From the NCBI GenBank assembly GCA_947468985.1, contig CANINJ010000098.1, positions 1 through 7,001 on the forward strand: a stretch of DNA of 7,001 nt, given 5' to 3'. The position numbers and the translations under genes were made by a program. Below, piece by piece: positions 6,156 through 7,001 of this stretch. The DNA comes from Bacteroidota bacterium. GTDB lineage: Bacteria > Bacteroidota > Bacteroidia > Flavobacteriales > Flavobacteriaceae. The notes under the pieces were generated by a model. It was not told the origin of the DNA and made no database searches. It worked only from the letters and a program-made list of their open reading frames with translations. The first letter of the stretch is position 1. Each line of letters starts with the position of its first letter.

Positions 6156-6190
6156 AACTCCTCATTTCAATAGATTTGAGGAGTTTTTTT
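6156..6190 (+). terminator. Intrinsic terminator of the two-component operon, possibly serving both strands
   Basis: AACTCCTCA (6156-6164) pairs perfectly with TGAGGAGTT (6177-6185), a 9-bp stem with a 12-base loop, and the run of seven T at 6184-6190 follows directly. This is the strongest Rho-independent terminator in the window for plus-strand transcription. The hairpin also lies immediately after the stop codon of the minus-strand ligase gene (6191-6189), but on that strand the following sequence is TTAATTAATAA, so it would end the ligase message less efficiently. Confidence 0.75.
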
Positions 6191-7001
6191 ATTTGTAAAT
6201 TTTAGAATATAAATCTTTGTATTTTTCTAACACAATTTTACGCTTTAATTTTAAGGTAGGAGTGAGGTGACCTCCATCGATTGTCCATAAATCTGGAGTC
6301 AATTCAAAGCGTTTGATTTTTTCCCAATTTCCGAACTTCTCATTCAATACGGTTATCTCTTCCTGGATTCGTTCAATTACTTTATGATTTGAAACAATTG
6401 CTTCGTTTGTAGTCCCAATATCTAATTTATGAATTTTTGCCCATTCTTTAACGAACTCGAAATTGGGTTGAATAAAAGCACCGGGCATTTTTTCACCGTC
6501 TCCGATGACCATAATTTGCTCAATAAAACGAGATTGTTTCATCGTATTTTCGATGAGTTGTGGTGCAATATATTTTCCTCCCGAAGTTTTGAACATTTCT
6601 TTTTTACGATCTGTAATTTTTAGAAAACCGTGTTCGTCAAAAACACCAATGTCTCCAGTATGAAAATAGCCATCAACGATAACTTCATTTGTTAATTTTT
6701 CATCTTTATAATATCCCATCATAATATTTGGACCTTTGCAAAGTATTTCTCCGTCTTCAGCAATTTTTACGGTAACATTATCGATAACTTTACCAACGGT
6801 TCCTACTCTAAAACCATAATTGCGCATATCGTTTACCGTAATAACAGGTGAAGTTTCGGTTAATCCGTAACCTTCCATTACAGGAATTTCCGCTGCAGCA
6901 AATATTCGAGCCAACCTTGGTTGTAAGGCAGCACTTCCTGAAACCATTAAGTCTAAGTTGCCACCAAGTCCTTCTTTCCATTTACTGAAAATCAATTTTC
7001 T
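6189..7001 (-). CDS. Long-chain acyl-CoA synthetase (AMP-forming), C-terminal part; start beyond right edge
   Basis: The frame is open to the window edge, giving 270 residues plus stop, about the C-terminal 45% of a family usually near 600 residues. A TTG at 6995-6993 is an internal Leu codon, not a start, because the reading frame continues upstream in conserved sequence (R-K-L-I-F-S). Adenylating-enzyme motifs are all present: EGYGLTETSP (Tyr45-Glu49), FHTGD (113-117), the hinge/ATP motif RKKEMFKTSGGKYI (132-145), and the C-terminal catalytic Lys251 in LTPTLKLKR. The enzyme would activate fatty acids to acyl-CoA through an acyl-adenylate, feeding beta-oxidation and lipid synthesis; it is of the FadD15/Faa type. 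It probably acts in the cytoplasm or at the inner membrane face. It converges with the two-component operon. Exact chain-length preference cannot be read from this part. Confidence 0.93.
   Translation of the reverse strand, partial: RKLIFSKWKEGLGGNLDLMVSGSAALQPRLARIFAAAEIPVMEGYGLTETSPVITVNDMRNYGFRVGTVGKVIDNVTVKIAEDGEILCKGPNIMMGYYKDEKLTNEVIVDGYFHTGDIGVFDEHGFLKITDRKKEMFKTSGGKYIAPQLIENTMKQSRFIEQIMVIGDGEKMPGAFIQPNFEFVKEWAKIHKLDIGTTNEAIVSNHKVIERIQEEITVLNEKFGNWEKIKRFELTPDLWTIDGGHLTPTLKLKRKIVLEKYKDLYSKIYK

Noticed and set aside
6429..6623. Plus-strand open frame of 64 codons
   Set aside because: It is antisense to conserved ligase sequence and has no domain or promoter.
6993..6995. TTG as start of the ligase gene
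   Set aside because: The frame continues upstream to the window edge with family-typical residues, so this is an internal Leu codon and the gene is truncated by the window.

Overview
The window looks like a chromosomal segment from a Bacteroidota organism, most probably a Flavobacterium-like member of the Flavobacteriia. It is AT-rich, shows no Shine-Dalgarno sequences ahead of its genes, and has candidate promoters of the TAnnTTTG (-7) type. The adk, fadN-type, MarR and acyl-CoA ligase products resemble flavobacterial proteins. This is judged from sequence alone; no database was searched.

Layout: (1) 1-248, minus strand: the N-terminal part of adenylate kinase (adk), cut by the window edge. 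(2) 249-339: a very AT-rich spacer that carries a plausible adk promoter. (3) 340-3200, minus strand: a two-gene operon of a MarR-family regulator followed, with a one-base stop/start overlap, by a fused 3-hydroxyacyl-CoA dehydrogenase/enoyl-CoA hydratase (FadN-type domain order). (4) 3201-3358: a divergent regulatory region with a -7 box for each direction and a 26-bp near-perfect palindrome just upstream of the marR -7 box, the best operator candidate in the window. (5) 3359-5843, plus strand: a two-component system, namely a membrane histidine kinase with an extracytoplasmic TPR sensor and a LytTR-type response regulator overlapping it by 8 bases. (6) 5844-6188: a noncoding stretch between convergent genes that ends in three successive hairpins. 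(7) 6189-7001, minus strand: the C-terminal part of a long-chain acyl-CoA synthetase whose start lies beyond the right edge.

How the genes fit together: the ligase would activate fatty acids to acyl-CoA, the fused enzyme would carry out the hydration and second oxidation of beta-oxidation, and the MarR protein probably controls its own operon and possibly the wider fatty-acid regulon. The two-component pair sits between these lipid genes. It is visibly more AT-rich (about 18-23% GC in sampled 60-base lines, against about 38-43% in sampled lines of the enzyme genes). It may therefore be an accessory insertion, although a role in lipid or envelope sensing cannot be excluded. The thiolase and acyl-CoA dehydrogenase genes that often follow fadN-type genes in related bacteria are absent from the spot where they would be expected.

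No RNA genes, insertion sequences, CRISPR arrays or clearly new biological system were found. The points most worth following are the MarR palindrome, the unusual HisKA-kinase/LytTR pairing and the triple-hairpin convergent region.
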